A stretch of DNA of 64,000 bases, taken from Citrobacter sp. R56. Lineage in GTDB: Bacteria > Pseudomonadota > Gammaproteobacteria > Enterobacterales > Enterobacteriaceae. The translations under genes and the position numbers were made by a program. The notes beneath the pieces were generated by a model. That model searched no databases, was not told the DNA's origin, and saw only the letters and a list, made by a program, of their open reading frames with translations. The stretch spans positions 3,348,001 to 3,412,000 of the forward strand of contig NZ_CP069159.1 in NCBI RefSeq assembly GCF_016811995.1, given 5' to 3'. Below are positions 19,752-30,711 of this stretch, piece by piece (position 1 is the stretch's first letter; every line of letters starts with the position of its first letter).

Positions 19752-19787
19752 TGCCGGATGGCGACGCCAAAGCATCGCCATCCGGCA
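19752..19787. repeat. REP element after copA
   Basis: TTGCCGGATGGCGAC ... ATCGCCATCCGGCAA, a near-perfect inverted REP unit in the copA-ybaP gap. Confidence 0.85.
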
Positions 19788-19848
19788 ATTCACGCATTGC
19801 ACCTTCCCGGACCACGCGCTAGCATGGAGTTCTACTAAGGGAGGTCGT

Positions 19849-20643
19849 ATGGATCTGATGTACTGGGTAAAATCGTTCTGGCGCGCACTGCGCGGTAACC
19901 ATTATACCTGGCCTGCCATCGACGTTGTCTTGCCCGGTAATCGTCATTTTCATCTGGTCGGCAGTATCCATATGGGCAGTCGCGATATGGCTCCCCTCCC
20001 CGCCAAATTACTGAAAAAGCTCAGACAGGCCGATGCGTTGATCGTCGAAGCCGATGTCTCCGGCGACGATACCCCGTTTGTGAATCTCCCCACGTTTGCC
20101 GCGCTGGAAGAACGTATCAGCGAAGAGCAGTTGCGTCATCTGCATAAAGTCACCGATGAACTGGGGATCTCTGCGTCGCTCTTCTCAACCCAGCCGCTGT
20201 GGCAAATCGCCATGGTCTTACAGGCTACCCAGGCGCAACAGCTGGGACTGCGCGCTGAATATGGTATTGATTACCAGTTGCTGCAGGCGGCGAAGCAGGC
20301 ACAAAAATCCATTATTGAGCTGGAAGGGGCGGCCAGCCAGATAGCGCTTCTGTGCCAGTTGCCCGATAACGGTCTGGCGTTGCTGAACGATACGCTGGCG
20401 CACTGGCACACCAACGCCAGGTTGCTGCAGCAGATGATGAGCTGGTGGCTGAAAACGCCGCCGCAAAATAACGATCTCACACTGCCGAATACCTTCAGTC
20501 AGTCGTTATATGATGTGCTTATGCATCAGCGTAATATCGCCTGGCGGGATCAACTCTACGCCATGCCACCCGGCCAGTATGTCGTCGCGGTGGGGGCGCT
20601 GCATCTTTATGGAGAAGGAAATTTACCGGAACTGATGCGCTAA
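19849..20643 (+). CDS. ybaP: TraB/GumN-family protein YbaP
   Basis: 264 residues, same length as E. coli YbaP. The family resembles Tiki/TraB metalloprotease-like proteins. Visible motifs are HLVGSIHMGSRDM near residues 37-49 (GSIHxG signature) and VGALHLYGEGNL at the C-terminus, the two GxxH-type metal-binding blocks. No classical signal peptide; the first residues LMYWVKSFWRAL are amphipathic. Biochemical role unknown to me. AGGGAGG lies 6 nt before the ATG. The stop codon overlaps the 3' T-tract of the antisense-oriented ChiX RNA. Confidence 0.9.
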   Translation: MDLMYWVKSFWRALRGNHYTWPAIDVVLPGNRHFHLVGSIHMGSRDMAPLPAKLLKKLRQADALIVEADVSGDDTPFVNLPTFAALEERISEEQLRHLHKVTDELGISASLFSTQPLWQIAMVLQATQAQQLGLRAEYGIDYQLLQAAKQAQKSIIELEGAASQIALLCQLPDNGLALLNDTLAHWHTNARLLQQMMSWWLKTPPQNNDLTLPNTFSQSLYDVLMHQRNIAWRDQLYAMPPGQYVVAVGALHLYGEGNLPELMR

Positions 20644-20721
20644 AAAAAATGGCCAATATCTCTATTGGCCCGTCAAAGAGGAATTTCATCTTTATTATTA
20701 TGCCGGACTCAGGTCCGGATC
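20643..20721 (-). ncRNA. chiX: ChiX (MicM/SroB) Hfq-dependent small RNA
   Basis: The minus strand reads CCGGACCTGAGTCCGG (5' hairpin), then GGCATAATAATAAAG, then ATGAAATTCCTCTTTGACGG, the target-pairing region, and the terminator GGCCAATA-GAGA-TATTGGCC with eight Ts. This matches E. coli ChiX, also located between ybaP and ybaK; the 5' stem differs in sequence but keeps its fold. ChiX represses the chitoporin gene chiP and dpiBA until chitosugar-induced chb mRNA traps it. The 5' end is an estimate. Confidence 0.92.
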
Positions 20722-20726
20722 TTCCG

Positions 20727-20756
20727 ATTGTCGCTCAAAGTTGCTGCAACTGCCAA
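20727..20756 (-). promoter_or_regulatory. chiX promoter
   Basis: On the minus strand TTGGCA (20751-20756), an 18-bp spacer and GACAAT (20727-20732), 6-7 nt before the estimated ChiX start. Confidence 0.6.
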
Positions 20757-20810
20757 TACCTATTGCGCAAGATTGTACTATTTTTTCGTCCACCTTCGGA
20801 CGTATGCTGA

Positions 20811-21323
<513 letters not shown>

Positions 21324-21330
21324 GTGTTTT

Positions 21331-21360
21331 GCCGGATGGCGACGCAAGCGCCATCCGGCA
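21331..21360. repeat. REP element between ybaK and ushA
   Basis: GCCGGATGGCG - ACGCAAG - CGCCATCCGGC, a near-perfect palindromic REP unit. Confidence 0.85.
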
Positions 21361-21369
21361 CAACGGCCA

Positions 21370-23022
21370 TTATTGCCAGCTCACTTCCCCTGTCGGTTCG
21401 TAAGTACTCGCATCCAGCGGCGAGTTCTGCTCAATGTACTGTTTGAGCACTTCCGCATCGATAAACCCAGTATTCACATAACCGGGTTTATTGTCGATTC
21501 GCGGATAGCCATCACCGCCGGTGGCGTTAAAACTCAGTGTCGCCATCCGGTAGGTTTTCGCCGGGTCAACGGGTTCATCCTTGATTTTTAAATCATTGAG
21601 CTTGCCGTCCTTCGCCACAAAACTGACGTTGGCGAACTGCGGATAAGCGCCAGAGTCCGGCTTCATTTGCGCCACGGCGGTCAGATAATCAATCACCTCT
21701 TTCCCGCTCATATCGGCATACACCACGATGTTGCCGAACGGTTGTACCTTCAGCACGCTTTTATAGGTGATATTGCCGCCTTCAATGGAATCACGAATAC
21801 CGCCACCGCTCATCACGCCAAAGTCAGCGCTGGTGCGCGCCATCTGCGCCGCGAGCAGAAGATGTCCCATATTGGTCTGCACAAAACGGACTTTACTGCG
21901 ATCACCTTCAAGACGGCTATTCACACTGCCAATTTTCACATCCAGCTGCGCTTTGCCTTTATTCTGGAATGGCGTCAGCAAAGAGAGCATCTGTTGATTC
22001 TCGACGATTTCCGGGGTGTAAAGTATGCGCTCACTTTTCCCGTTATCCCAGGTCACTTTCTTCTTCAGATTCACAGGAATGAGCTGATAGCCCACCATTT
22101 TCATCTCGCCATTACGGAACTCAAAATCGGCCCGTCCGACGTATTTCCCCCACTCATGCGCCTGCACAATCCAGATGCCATTCTGTTTGTCCGGCGCGCA
22201 GGGCGTACCCGGCACATAATCAACCTGCTTTTTATTTTCCGCTGCCATACACACCGGATCTTGTGAGTGACCACCCACAATCATTGCCAGCGCCCCTGCT
22301 GGCAGGCTTCGCGCCATTTCGACATCGCCCGGTGCGTTTGACCCGTGATTCCCGTTGTCATAGTGCCCCATGTGTGTGGTGGCGATAATGACATCCGGCT
22401 TTTCGTTGATCTGCAATTCCTGAATCACCACGTTGGCTTCTTCAGCGGGTTTGCGGAACTCAATGTCGGTGAAAAACTCCGGGTTGCCAATTTTTGCCGT
22501 ATCATCCGTGGTTAAACCGATAACGGCGATTTTCAGATCCTGTCGCTTAAAAATAGCCCAGGGTTTGAACAGGCGTTCACCGGTACTTTTCTGATAGATA
22601 TTGGCAGAGAGAAAAGGAAACTTAGCCCACTTTTCCTGCTGGCGGAGGACGGTAAGCGGGTTATCAAATTCGTGGTTACCGACGGCCATCGCATCATAGC
22701 CAATCAGATTCATCCCCCGGAAATCAGGCTCCGCATCCTGCAGGTCAGACTCCGGAACGCCAGTGTTAATATCACCACCAGAGAGCAGCAACACGCTGCC
22801 GCCTTCCTCCGCCACCTCTTTACGAATGCCGTCCACCAGCGTTTTTTGTGCTGAAAGACCGTATTCGCCGTATTCGCTACGCCAGAAGTGACCATGATGA
22901 TCGTTGGTGTGCAGAACCGTTATTTTATAGGTTTTATCTTTCTCATAAGCCTGCGCAGGCTGGCTCGCCAGTGCGAACGCGGCGAACACGGCCAGCGCCA
23001 CACCCCGCTTCAAAAATTTCAT
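21370..23022 (-). CDS. ushA: periplasmic UDP-sugar hydrolase / 5'-nucleotidase
   Basis: Dinuclear metallophosphatase that hydrolyses UDP-glucose and nucleotides in the periplasm for salvage. The 550 residues start with a 25-residue signal peptide (cut after PAQA-YEKDK). The calcineurin-like N-domain has HTNDHHGHFW (about 36-45), GGDINTG, GNHEFDNP, THMGHYD and GGHSQD, which supply the metal ligands. The C-domain has SGGGIRDS and FNATGGDGYPR for base stacking and catalytic closure. Same length as E. coli UshA. Divergent from fsr; 177 bp between them, AT-rich, no operator recognised. Confidence 0.97.
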   Translation of the reverse strand: MKFLKRGVALAVFAAFALASQPAQAYEKDKTYKITVLHTNDHHGHFWRSEYGEYGLSAQKTLVDGIRKEVAEEGGSVLLLSGGDINTGVPESDLQDAEPDFRGMNLIGYDAMAVGNHEFDNPLTVLRQQEKWAKFPFLSANIYQKSTGERLFKPWAIFKRQDLKIAVIGLTTDDTAKIGNPEFFTDIEFRKPAEEANVVIQELQINEKPDVIIATTHMGHYDNGNHGSNAPGDVEMARSLPAGALAMIVGGHSQDPVCMAAENKKQVDYVPGTPCAPDKQNGIWIVQAHEWGKYVGRADFEFRNGEMKMVGYQLIPVNLKKKVTWDNGKSERILYTPEIVENQQMLSLLTPFQNKGKAQLDVKIGSVNSRLEGDRSKVRFVQTNMGHLLLAAQMARTSADFGVMSGGGIRDSIEGGNITYKSVLKVQPFGNIVVYADMSGKEVIDYLTAVAQMKPDSGAYPQFANVSFVAKDGKLNDLKIKDEPVDPAKTYRMATLSFNATGGDGYPRIDNKPGYVNTGFIDAEVLKQYIEQNSPLDASTYEPTGEVSWQ

Positions 23023-23199
23023 GCTTCTCTCCCTGACCCAAAATCAACCGCTGAAATTACAATGATATGAAATAATAGCCGAAAATGTTTTCAGAATTGA
23101 GACTTCCTTCAAACACCATCCACAGGTATGTTAGTCAGGTAATAATTACAACGCAGACTATCTCCAACATCGCAACCAAAACAACAGAAGTGACGTTCT

Positions 23200-24420
23200 A
23201 TGGCAATGAGTGAACCAACCCAGCCGTTAACGAGCGCGTCTGCGCCCGTTGCTCAGGCACGCACATCGTTTGGCATTTTAGGCGCCATCAGCCTTTCCCA
23301 CTTACTGAACGATATGATCCAGTCGCTGATCCTGGCGATTTACCCGCTATTGCAGTCCGAATTCTCGCTGACCTTTATGCAGATAGGGATGATCACCCTC
23401 ACCTTCCAGCTAACCTCATCGCTCTTCCAGCCGGTGGTCGGTTACTGGACGGATAAACATCCCATGCCGTGGTCGCTGCCGATTGGAATGTGTTTCACGC
23501 TGAGCGGCCTGGTATTACTGGCAATGGCCGGCAGTTTTGGCGAGGTACTGTTAGCAGCGGCGCTGGTCGGCACGGGTTCATCGGTGTTTCATCCGGAATC
23601 CTCCCGCGTGGCGCGCATGGCGTCTGGCGGGCGTCACGGCCTCGCGCAGTCGATCTTCCAGGTGGGTGGTAATTTTGGCAGCTCCCTTGGCCCCTTGCTG
23701 GCTGCGATTATCATCGCCCCTTATGGCAAAGGTAATGTGGCCTGGTTTGTGCTGGCCGCACTGCTGGCGATTGTGGTGCTGGCGCAAATAAGCCGCTGGT
23801 ACGCCGCACAGCACCGGATGAGTAAAGGCAAACCTAAAGCGGCGGTTATCAATCCGCTCCCACGCAACAAAGTGGTCCTCGCCGTTTGCATCCTGTTAAT
23901 CCTGATATTCTCCAAATACTTCTATATGGCGAGCATCAGCAGCTATTACACCTTTTATCTGATGCAAAAATTCGGATTATCGGTACAAAACGCGCAAATA
24001 CACCTGTTTGCCTTCCTGTTTGCCGTTGCCGCAGGCACGGTGATTGGCGGGCCTTTGGGTGACAAGATCGGCAGAAAATATGTTATTTGGGGCTCTATTC
24101 TGGGGGTTGCGCCTTTTACCCTCTTTTTACCCTATGCAACCCTCTACTGGACGGGCATTTTAACCGTGATCATTGGTTTTATCCTCGCCTCTGCGTTTTC
24201 TGCCATCCTGGTCTATGCTCAGGAGCTGCTTCCGGGGCGTATCGGCATGGTTTCCGGTCTGTTTTTTGGTTTTGCCTTTGGCATGGGCGGCCTTGGCGCT
24301 GCCGTGTTAGGGCTGGTTGCCGACCATACCAGTATCGATTTAGTCTACAAAATCTGTGCTTTCCTGCCACTTCTGGGGATACTGACCATATTCTTACCTG
24401 ATAACCGACATAAAGCGTGA
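23200..24420 (+). CDS. fsr: fosmidomycin efflux MFS transporter Fsr
   Basis: Twelve-helix major-facilitator exporter of 406 residues. In E. coli it confers fosmidomycin resistance when overexpressed. Visible features: LGAISLSHLLNDMIQ at the start of helix 1, the loop 2-3 motif GYWTDKHPMPW, FHPESSRVARMASGGRHG, and GGPLGDKIGRKYV between helices 8 and 9. ATG at 23200; a second in-frame ATG at 23206 is possible, and the upstream ribosome-binding site GAAGTGACG is weak. A 10-bp-stem inverted repeat follows the stop. Confidence 0.95.
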   Translation: MAMSEPTQPLTSASAPVAQARTSFGILGAISLSHLLNDMIQSLILAIYPLLQSEFSLTFMQIGMITLTFQLTSSLFQPVVGYWTDKHPMPWSLPIGMCFTLSGLVLLAMAGSFGEVLLAAALVGTGSSVFHPESSRVARMASGGRHGLAQSIFQVGGNFGSSLGPLLAAIIIAPYGKGNVAWFVLAALLAIVVLAQISRWYAAQHRMSKGKPKAAVINPLPRNKVVLAVCILLILIFSKYFYMASISSYYTFYLMQKFGLSVQNAQIHLFAFLFAVAAGTVIGGPLGDKIGRKYVIWGSILGVAPFTLFLPYATLYWTGILTVIIGFILASAFSAILVYAQELLPGRIGMVSGLFFGFAFGMGGLGAAVLGLVADHTSIDLVYKICAFLPLLGILTIFLPDNRHKA

Positions 24421-24427
24421 TTTTCCT

Positions 24428-24452
24428 GCGGCCAAAGGCAAACTTTGGCCGC
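24428..24452. terminator. inverted repeat after fsr
   Basis: GCGGCCAAAG - GCAAA - CTTTGGCCGC, a perfect 10-bp stem 8 bp after the fsr stop. No T-run follows, so it may block exonucleases more than terminate. The remaining DNA up to ybaL at 24656 is AT-rich leader without a recognised element. Confidence 0.55.
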
Positions 24453-24655
24453 CCTCACTTCCAGCCACCATAAGCCTTTGCTCTTCATAGACCCCCTTCG
24501 TTTTCCGATCCGTGCGTTTTTCTGCCTAAATTCCATTTTTCATCAAATTTCAACAATTATTCATAAACATAAACATCGAAATTGTCATAAACTATTACCT
24601 GGAATTTTGGTTTCCAGACCAAAAATGGATCAACGCAACCCAGAAAGGAGACGGA

Positions 24656-26332
24656 ATGCATCACGCCACCCCGCTTATCACCACCATTGTAGGTGGCCTT
24701 GTGCTCGCTTTTATATTCGGCATGCTTGCCAATAAACTGCGTATTTCTCCTCTGGTGGGATATCTGTTAGCGGGCGTTCTGGCCGGTCCTTTTACTCCTG
24801 GTTTTGTGGCTGATACTAAACTTGCGCCTGAACTGGCGGAACTTGGCGTTATCCTGCTGATGTTCGGCGTAGGGTTGCACTTCTCTCTGAAGGATTTGAT
24901 GGCGGTAAAGGCCATCGCCATTCCCGGTGCGATCGCCCAGATAGCCGTGGCGACGTTACTGGGTATGGCACTTTCCGCTGTGCTGGGCTGGTCGCCGATG
25001 ACCGGTATCGTCTTTGGGTTATGTCTTTCCACCGCCAGTACCGTGGTGCTGTTACGGGCGCTTGAAGAGCGACAGCTTATCGATAGCCAGCGTGGGCAAA
25101 TCGCCATTGGCTGGCTGATTGTTGAAGATCTGGTGATGGTGCTGACGCTGGTTCTGCTGCCCGCCGTTGCCGGTATGATGGAAAAGGACAACGTCGGTTT
25201 TGCGTCACTGGCAATCGACATGGGTATTACCATCGGTAAAGTGGTCGCGTTTATCGCGATTATGATGCTGGTCGGGCGTCGTCTGGTACCGTGGATTATG
25301 GCGCGTAGCGCAGCGACAGGTTCAAGGGAGTTGTTTACCCTCTCCGTGCTGGCGCTGGCGCTGGGGATCGCATTTGGCGCGGTCGAGTTGTTTGATGTCT
25401 CCTTTGCGCTGGGGGCTTTCTTCGCCGGGATGGTGTTGAATGAGTCAGAACTGAGCCACCGTGCGGCGCATGACACGCTGCCGCTGCGTGATGCGTTTGC
25501 CGTACTGTTCTTTGTTTCCGTCGGCATGCTGTTTGATCCGCTGATTCTGATTCAGCAACCGCTGGCCGTTCTGGCGACGCTGGCGATCATTATTTTCGGT
25601 AAATCCGTCGCCGCCTTTTTCCTCGTGCGCCTGTTTGGCCACTCGCAGCGAACCGCATTAACCATCGCCACCAGCCTGGCGCAAATCGGTGAGTTTGCGT
25701 TTATTCTGGCAGGGCTGGGGATGGCGCTGAATCTGTTGCCGCAAGCCGGGCAGAATCTTGTTCTGGCGGGGGCGATCCTCTCTATTATGCTCAATCCGGT
25801 GCTGTTTGCGCTGCTGGAAAAATATCTCGCAAAAACCGAAACCCTCGAAGAGCAAACGCTGGAAGAAGCCATCGAAGAAGAGAAGCAGATCCCGGTGGAT
25901 ATCTGTAACCACGCGCTGCTGGTCGGCTTTGGCCGCGTCGGTAGCCTGCTGGGCGAGAAGTTAATGGCGGCCGGTATTCCGCTGGTGGTCATCGAAACCT
26001 CGCGTACCCGTGTTGATGAGCTGCGTGAACGCGGGATCCGCGCCGTGTTAGGTAACGCCGCCAATGAAGAGATCATGAATCTGGCGCATCTGGACTGCGC
26101 CCGCTGGCTGCTTCTGACCATTCCAAACGGTTATGAAGCCGGTGAGATTGTCGCGTCCGCGCGCGAAAAATGCCCGGATATCGAAATTATCGCCCGCGCG
26201 CATTATGACGATGAAGTGGAATACATTACCGAACGGGGTGCGAATCAGGTGGTCATGGGCGAGCGTGAAATCGCGCGGACCATGCTGGAACTGCTGGAAA
26301 CGCCACCGGCGGGTGAAGTGGTCACAGGATAA
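24656..26332 (+). CDS. ybaL: CPA2-type cation:proton antiporter YbaL
   Basis: Predicted K+/H+ antiporter of the KefB/KefC group, 558 residues. About 12 membrane helices (1-390) contain the antiporter core RISPLVGYLLAGVLAGPFTPGF and FALGAFFAGMVLNES. A cytoplasmic TrkA-N (RCK) domain starts at GFGRVG (424-429), a nucleotide-binding site, and ends with GANQVVMGEREIARTMLELL. The acidic linker TLEEQTLEEAIEEEK joins the two. The ATG has AGAAAGGAGACGG upstream. No KefF/KefG-like partner is adjacent. REP DNA follows. Confidence 0.93.
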   Translation: MHHATPLITTIVGGLVLAFIFGMLANKLRISPLVGYLLAGVLAGPFTPGFVADTKLAPELAELGVILLMFGVGLHFSLKDLMAVKAIAIPGAIAQIAVATLLGMALSAVLGWSPMTGIVFGLCLSTASTVVLLRALEERQLIDSQRGQIAIGWLIVEDLVMVLTLVLLPAVAGMMEKDNVGFASLAIDMGITIGKVVAFIAIMMLVGRRLVPWIMARSAATGSRELFTLSVLALALGIAFGAVELFDVSFALGAFFAGMVLNESELSHRAAHDTLPLRDAFAVLFFVSVGMLFDPLILIQQPLAVLATLAIIIFGKSVAAFFLVRLFGHSQRTALTIATSLAQIGEFAFILAGLGMALNLLPQAGQNLVLAGAILSIMLNPVLFALLEKYLAKTETLEEQTLEEAIEEEKQIPVDICNHALLVGFGRVGSLLGEKLMAAGIPLVVIETSRTRVDELRERGIRAVLGNAANEEIMNLAHLDCARWLLLTIPNGYEAGEIVASAREKCPDIEIIARAHYDDEVEYITERGANQVVMGEREIARTMLELLETPPAGEVVTG

Positions 26333-26343
26333 CGTTGTTATTT

Positions 26344-26414
26344 GCCTGATGGCGACGCAGATGCGTCTTATCAGGCCTACATGATTGCCCGGTAAGCGTT
26401 AGCGCCACCGGGCA
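26344..26414. repeat. REP/BIME element between ybaL and gsk
   Basis: GCCTGATGGCGACGC ... CTTATCAGGC followed by GCCCGGTAAGC ... GCCACCGGGC, two REP units between convergent genes. Confidence 0.85.
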
Positions 26415-26421
26415 AACAATA

Positions 26422-27726
26422 TTAACGATCCCAGTACGACTCTTCGAGACTATCCTCACGCTCCGGCAGACCGCGCGTTAAGCGTGGCGAATGCTGGTTT
26501 AGTACCTGATAGCTCACGCGGTTGGCATATTTACACACCTGCGCTAACGACGAATAGGTCAACCAGCTGAATTGGTGTTTGCTCGAGTTCGGCACGCTGG
26601 CACGGTGATAGCTGTTGGCGGTGATATCGTGCAACAGCGCCGCCAGCGCCCCATCGCCTGCCCCGTTGGTGTTCATGATTTTTTCCGGTCCCCCCATGTA
26701 CGGCGCGATATGCGAATAAATACGCAGTGGGGTAATGCAATCTTTGTGGCGCATCGCACGGCTAAACTCGTACTGGTTAAACTCGGCAATCGCGCCCGGC
26801 AGCAGCGGATGCTGCGTTTTGCGCTTGACGGAATCTTCCGTAAAACCGGCCATATACAGACCGACCGGACCGGCAGTGCAGAGCACCAAATCCACCCAAT
26901 CCAACGCTTTATCGGATGCCAGCAGCGGATCGTTTTCCCCGGTCAGCGCCTGCGCTTCTTCTTCGTTCATCGCGAGGATAGAGACATTCTCTTTCAGGAA
27001 CGCCTGCCACCACTGTGGATTGTCGGCAATGACAAACTTCGTCCCCAGGGTCAGCACCACCGGGACATTGTATTTTTTGGCGTATTCAATCGCCTTCATG
27101 GTGGCTTCCGGCATCGGCTCACCCGGTTTGCAACGCACCAGATAAGAGGTCAGCACCAGCGCGGAGGCTCCGGCAATCACGGACTCCGGAATGCTGTCCG
27201 CATGCAGTTGGTTCATGTAACCAGGGCTTATCGCAAAGGTGCGTTCGCCAGACTCGCCAATCAACGTAAAACAACGACCAATCGGGCCATCAACGCCCTG
27301 CAGATAGTTCAGATCGGTACGGCTGGAGGTGTTGCACAAATAGCGATAGGCATAGCCGCCAATCTCGATATTACTGCACATCACGCCAAGCAGAACGGAA
27401 CGGTCATCGGCCAGCACCGAGTAGTTGTGCATGGTATTGCCGATGGTGCCGCCGGCAAATTGATGGGTGATCAAATTCTCGCGGACCAGTTCCTGATACA
27501 GCGCTTCCGCAACATCATCTTCAATGACCAGCGAATGCCCGGCACTCAATCCATAACGTTGTACAAAATCGTCATCGACTTTGGCTTCAATGTCCACCAG
27601 AGTCTGATCGATACCCACGACCCATGACGCGCTGGTTTCGTTTTCGGGTTGAATTTGTTGCAGCAGCGGGTCGCGCGCATTAACGGGGAAATAGTGTTTG
27701 GATTTGCGTTTACCGGGAAATTTCAT
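26422..27726 (-). CDS. gsk: inosine-guanosine kinase
   Basis: PfkB-family nucleoside kinase that phosphorylates inosine and guanosine to IMP and GMP in purine salvage. 434 residues, as in E. coli. The N-terminal substrate motif GGTIGNTMHNYSVL and the C-terminal catalytic motif NTNGAGDGALAAL, holding the anion hole and base Asp, are intact. The C-terminal tail LTRGLPEREDSLEESYWDR is characteristic of this protein. Monocistronic, and divergent from aes with about 150 bp between. Confidence 0.96.
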   Translation of the reverse strand: MKFPGKRKSKHYFPVNARDPLLQQIQPENETSASWVVGIDQTLVDIEAKVDDDFVQRYGLSAGHSLVIEDDVAEALYQELVRENLITHQFAGGTIGNTMHNYSVLADDRSVLLGVMCSNIEIGGYAYRYLCNTSSRTDLNYLQGVDGPIGRCFTLIGESGERTFAISPGYMNQLHADSIPESVIAGASALVLTSYLVRCKPGEPMPEATMKAIEYAKKYNVPVVLTLGTKFVIADNPQWWQAFLKENVSILAMNEEEAQALTGENDPLLASDKALDWVDLVLCTAGPVGLYMAGFTEDSVKRKTQHPLLPGAIAEFNQYEFSRAMRHKDCITPLRIYSHIAPYMGGPEKIMNTNGAGDGALAALLHDITANSYHRASVPNSSKHQFSWLTYSSLAQVCKYANRVSYQVLNQHSPRLTRGLPEREDSLEESYWDR

Positions 27727-27878
27727 GGTCGTTTTTACGGGTGGCTAACGGAGCGAAGAATGGTAGCACATTCCTTCCTTATCGCGCGACGTGAGGCAGA
27801 GTTTCAATATCGGACGACGGGATCGCAGTTTATCGGGCGACAGTTTCTACAATGGGTTCCTTTCACAAGGAGCGTTTT

Positions 27879-28853
27879 ATGAAACCGGAAAACAAAATCC
27901 CCGTCCTCGAGCGCATTTCAGCGGAAATGAACGTCGTGGCGAACTTTCAGCAAGAAAACCTGCCGCCCTGGCCCGTGAATGGCGATATCAACGCTCAACG
28001 CCAGCACTACACCCGCGAACGGCAGTTCTGGAACGCCGATGCGCCAGAAATGGACACCCGAGAGTACGCCGTTCCGACCCCATTTGGGGCGATCGCCACA
28101 CGCCTTTACTTTCCACAGCCTGAGAGCAAAGCCACCCTGTTTTACCTGCACGGCGGTGGATTTATTCTTGGCAATCTGGATACCCACGACCGGATTATGC
28201 GGCTACTGGCACGTTACACCCAGTGTACGGTCATTGGCATCGATTACAGCTTGTCACCGGAAGCCCGGTTCCCGCAGGCGATTGAAGAGACCGCCGCCGT
28301 CTGTCAGTTCTTCCATCAACATGCGGACGCGTTCTCGCTCAACATGCAGAAAATCGGTTTTGCCGGAGATTCCGCAGGCGCCATGCTGTCGCTCGCCAGT
28401 GCGCTTTGGTTGCGTGACAGGAACATTGTCTGCGGTGATGTGGTCGGGGTTCTGCTCTGGTACGGGCTGTATGGATTGCAGGATTCGGTGAGCCGCCGGT
28501 TGTTTGGCGGCCACTGGGACGGGTTAACCCGTCAGGATCTACAGAGTTATGAACAGGCGTATCTGCGTGACGCAGACGATCGCGAATCGCCGTACTACTG
28601 CCTGTTTAACAACGACCTGACGCGTGATGTGCCGCCCTGCTTTATTGCCGGAGCAGAGTTTGATCCCTTAATTGATGACAGCCGTCTGCTGCACCAGACG
28701 TTACAGGCGCATCAGCAGCCCTGCGAATACAAAATGTACCCCGGTACGCTCCACGCCTTCCTGCACTACTCGCGGATGATAAAAGCCGCTGATGATGCTC
28801 TGCGCGATGGTGCACAGTATTTCACGCAGCAACTGGATGATGCTCAGCGATAA
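27879..28853 (+). CDS. aes: acetyl esterase Aes
   Basis: Alpha/beta-hydrolase of the hormone-sensitive-lipase group that hydrolyses short-chain acyl esters. In E. coli it also binds and inhibits MalT. The 324 residues from [10 protein letters not shown] have the oxyanion motif HGGG (H91), the nucleophile S165 in GDSAG, an Asp in FDPLIDDS and a His in [20 protein letters not shown] precedes the ATG; an in-frame ATG nine codons upstream (27852) has no such site. The last 10 nt overlap the 3' end of hemH, which reads the other way. Confidence 0.95.
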   Translation: MKPENKIPVLERISAEMNVVANFQQENLPPWPVNGDINAQRQHYTRERQFWNADAPEMDTREYAVPTPFGAIATRLYFPQPESKATLFYLHGGGFILGNLDTHDRIMRLLARYTQCTVIGIDYSLSPEARFPQAIEETAAVCQFFHQHADAFSLNMQKIGFAGDSAGAMLSLASALWLRDRNIVCGDVVGVLLWYGLYGLQDSVSRRLFGGHWDGLTRQDLQSYEQAYLRDADDRESPYYCLFNNDLTRDVPPCFIAGAEFDPLIDDSRLLHQTLQAHQQPCEYKMYPGTLHAFLHYSRMIKAADDALRDGAQYFTQQLDDAQR

Positions 28854-29806
28854 GCCGCCGTCAGTTTCACCATCATTTCGATATGTTCTGGCGCATCGTT
28901 AAGCGCCGGAATATATTCATATTTTTTACCGCCCGCCTCGAGGAAGATCTCTTTATTCTGTACCGCGATTTCTTCCAGCGTCTCCAGACAGTCTGCCGAA
29001 AATCCCGGGCACATGACCTGAATATGTCCCACGCCCTTTTCAGCCAACATTTTCAGCGTCTCGTCGGTGTACGGTGTTAACCACGGTTCACGTCCAAAGC
29101 GAGACTGGAAAGTCATCATCACTTTTTCAGGCGCGACGCCGAGCGCAGAAACCAGTTCGCGGGTGGTGTCACGACAACGCTGAGGGTAGTCGTCACCTTC
29201 ATCGGCGTAACGCTGGGGAATACCGTGATAAGAGAGCAGCAGTAAATCCGGCTCGCCATGCTGTGCAAAAGAGGCGCGCGCACTGTTTGCCAGAGCCTCG
29301 ATATACGCGCTGTCGTCGGCATAATCGCGAATCAAAGAGATCGCCGGTATACGCCGTTTCCCCGCCAGAATACGCGCCAGTTCATCCCAGACTGCGGCGA
29401 CCGTCGAGCAGGAGTATTGCGGGTAAAGCGGCAGGACCACAATGTTTTCCACATGATTGGCCAGCAGTTCGTCAACCGCGCTTTCCAGCGAGGGCGAACC
29501 GTAGCTCATCCCCAATGCGACAGGCGTGTCAGGAAGCCGTTCGGCCAGCGCCTGCTGTTGCCTGCGGCTGTAGACCATCAGCGGAGAGCCCTCTTCCAGC
29601 CAGACAGACTGGTAGAGTTTCGCCACGCGCGGCGCACGCAGCGGCAAAATCACACCACGCAGCAGCGGCCACCATAACAGCCGGGGGGTATCGACTACGC
29701 GTTTGTCGCTTAAAAATTGCTTGAGATAGCGTTTGACCGCTTCAGGCGTTGGGGCATCGGGAGTGCCAAGGTTAGCCAGTAGAATACCGGTTTTCGTCTG
29801 ACGCAT
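28844..29806 (-). CDS. hemH: ferrochelatase
   Basis: Inserts Fe(II) into protoporphyrin IX in the last step of heme synthesis, at the inner face of the membrane. 320 residues from [17 protein letters not shown], with the metal-site His in [12 protein letters not shown] and the conserved [11 protein letters not shown] and [14 protein letters not shown]. The frame is open 59 codons further upstream, but that segment crosses the adk terminator and is not conserved. Lies after adk in the same direction. Overlaps aes tail-to-tail by 10 nt. Confidence 0.97.
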   Translation of the reverse strand: MRQTKTGILLANLGTPDAPTPEAVKRYLKQFLSDKRVVDTPRLLWWPLLRGVILPLRAPRVAKLYQSVWLEEGSPLMVYSRRQQQALAERLPDTPVALGMSYGSPSLESAVDELLANHVENIVVLPLYPQYSCSTVAAVWDELARILAGKRRIPAISLIRDYADDSAYIEALANSARASFAQHGEPDLLLLSYHGIPQRYADEGDDYPQRCRDTTRELVSALGVAPEKVMMTFQSRFGREPWLTPYTDETLKMLAEKGVGHIQVMCPGFSADCLETLEEIAVQNKEIFLEAGGKKYEYIPALNDAPEHIEMMVKLTAAYR

Positions 29807-29883
29807 TACCGCCTCTTGTCCATTCATATTGCGGAGAATTGTAGCGGAAAAGTGAGGAAGAAGAACTAATTGCTGTGAGAGGT

Positions 29884-29912
29884 ATAAAAATTCACCCGGC
29901 GGGTGCCGGGTG
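29884..29912 (-). terminator. adk terminator
   Basis: On the minus strand CACCCGGC - ACCC - GCCGGGTG followed by AATTTTTAT, an 8-bp GC-rich stem with a U-tract just after the adk stop. Confidence 0.85.
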
Positions 29913-29924
29913 AAGATATGGCGA

Positions 29925-30602
<678 letters not shown>

Positions 30603-30711
30603 TTAAAAAGCGCTAAACGATACCACCATCACGCAATTGGCTCAAGAAAGGTGCCTTCCGCTGAAACGGTTAACAGTAGGATATCGTGAAATATTTTGAA
30701 TCACGCTTTTA

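Noticed and set aside
24661-25527. 288-codon Ser/Thr-rich frame antisense to ybaL
   Set aside because: Typical reverse-strand shadow of a hydrophobic membrane protein; no start signal.
26572-27627. 351-codon open frame antisense to gsk
   Set aside because: Lies fully inside gsk on the other strand; composition is that of a reverse-complemented coding frame, with no ribosome-binding site or recognisable domain.
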